Shown one piece after another: positions 63,755-64,000 of a DNA stretch of 64,000 nucleotides. This stretch comes from Branchipolynoe longqiensis. Lineage: Eukaryota > Annelida > Polychaeta > Phyllodocida > Polynoidae. Under the pieces are notes generated by a model. That model was not told where the DNA came from. It saw only the letters and a program-made list of their open reading frames with translations, and did not search any database. Made by a program: the position numbers and the translations under genes. Where the stretch lies: assembly GCA_030323885.1 (NCBI GenBank), contig CM059198.1, positions 61,902,917-61,966,916 of the forward strand, written 5' to 3'. Position 1 is the stretch's first letter, and each line of letters starts with the position of its first letter.

Positions 63755-63825
63755 GGGTGGATCCATTGATAGCTCTGCTCACAAGGTTGACGGCATTGAC
63801 AGCTGCCAATACACTGACCATTGTA
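63755..63825 (-). repeat. Reversed unit of the 61-kb minisatellite
   Basis: GGTGGATCCATTGATAGCTC and GTTGACGGCATTGACAGCTG are reverse-complement matches to the 61.03-61.33 kb units. Confidence 0.6.
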
Positions 63826-64000
63826 CATGTTGCGAAAAACATGGGCAATTGAATACTCGGACCGACGTCTCACCGAATGGATACAAAGCATCAAGAATGC
63901 TATTTATAGATTATACCAGATACTGGCCCCAGCGCCCCCTAGCTTAAGAAGTTAACATTAACGACGTCGCTGCTTGCTTTGAATCCCTTTGGTTTTGACT
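63826..64000. other. Unassigned end of window
   Basis: Contains CCAGCGCCCCCTAGC; no gene recognised. Confidence 0.3.

Overview
The window looks like intergenic or intronic repeat-rich DNA from an animal, most likely a marine invertebrate. This rests on tRNA-derived SINEs, CR1/L2-like and RTE-like LINE fragments, a DIRS-like tyrosine-recombinase retrotransposon, and many non-autonomous DNA transposons and minisatellites. A mollusc or other lophotrochozoan is a guess only. I recognise no host protein-coding gene, rRNA or functional tRNA. Most long open frames are readings of stop-poor minisatellites or of repeats. The only real coding sequence I can defend belongs to retrotransposons.

Layout. 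0-1.35 kb: a SINE and a G-rich satellite. 1.5-4.2 kb: a Tc1/pogo-like MITE, a reversed Arg-type SINE, an RTE-like LINE end and a long-TIR foldback element. 4.5-5.2 kb: a G/A minisatellite. 5.5-13.3 kb: SINE pieces, a 34-bp minisatellite, a 416-bp MITE with 9-bp target duplication, and two members of a large TTAA-inserting MITE family. 13.3-21.9 kb: more SINEs, at least four CpG-rich or GGAC-rich members of that MITE family, and a LINE C-terminus. 22-39 kb: a second 9-bp-TSD MITE copy and a long run of micro- and minisatellites, with SINEs between them. 39.7-51.5 kb: a direct 3.07-kb duplication flanks 5.7 kb that holds a CR1-like LINE (+), a 500-base assembly gap and a DIRS-like element (-). 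51.5-64 kb: AT-rich sequence, more SINEs, two more TTAA MITEs, a ~31-bp minisatellite and a nested MITE whose empty site is present elsewhere in the window.

The most unusual signal is a set of about ten foldback/MITE elements at 11.6, 12.8, 14.8, 16.0, 17.6, 18.6, 28.1, 29.2, 56.0 and 56.5 kb. They share a terminal motif (CCCTGTCACAC or CCCAGTCACAC) and, in several cases, a TTAA target site. Eight carry the same near-palindromic core (AAGTTTTGTGCATGCACAAAACTT-like), but their arms are built from different short words (ACGT, CGCGCC, CCGGA/GGACGG, TCCGGT). A second striking point is one SINE body carried behind two different tRNA-like heads and two different 3' tails. Repeat boundaries were read by eye and are approximate to a few bases unless a target duplication is quoted.
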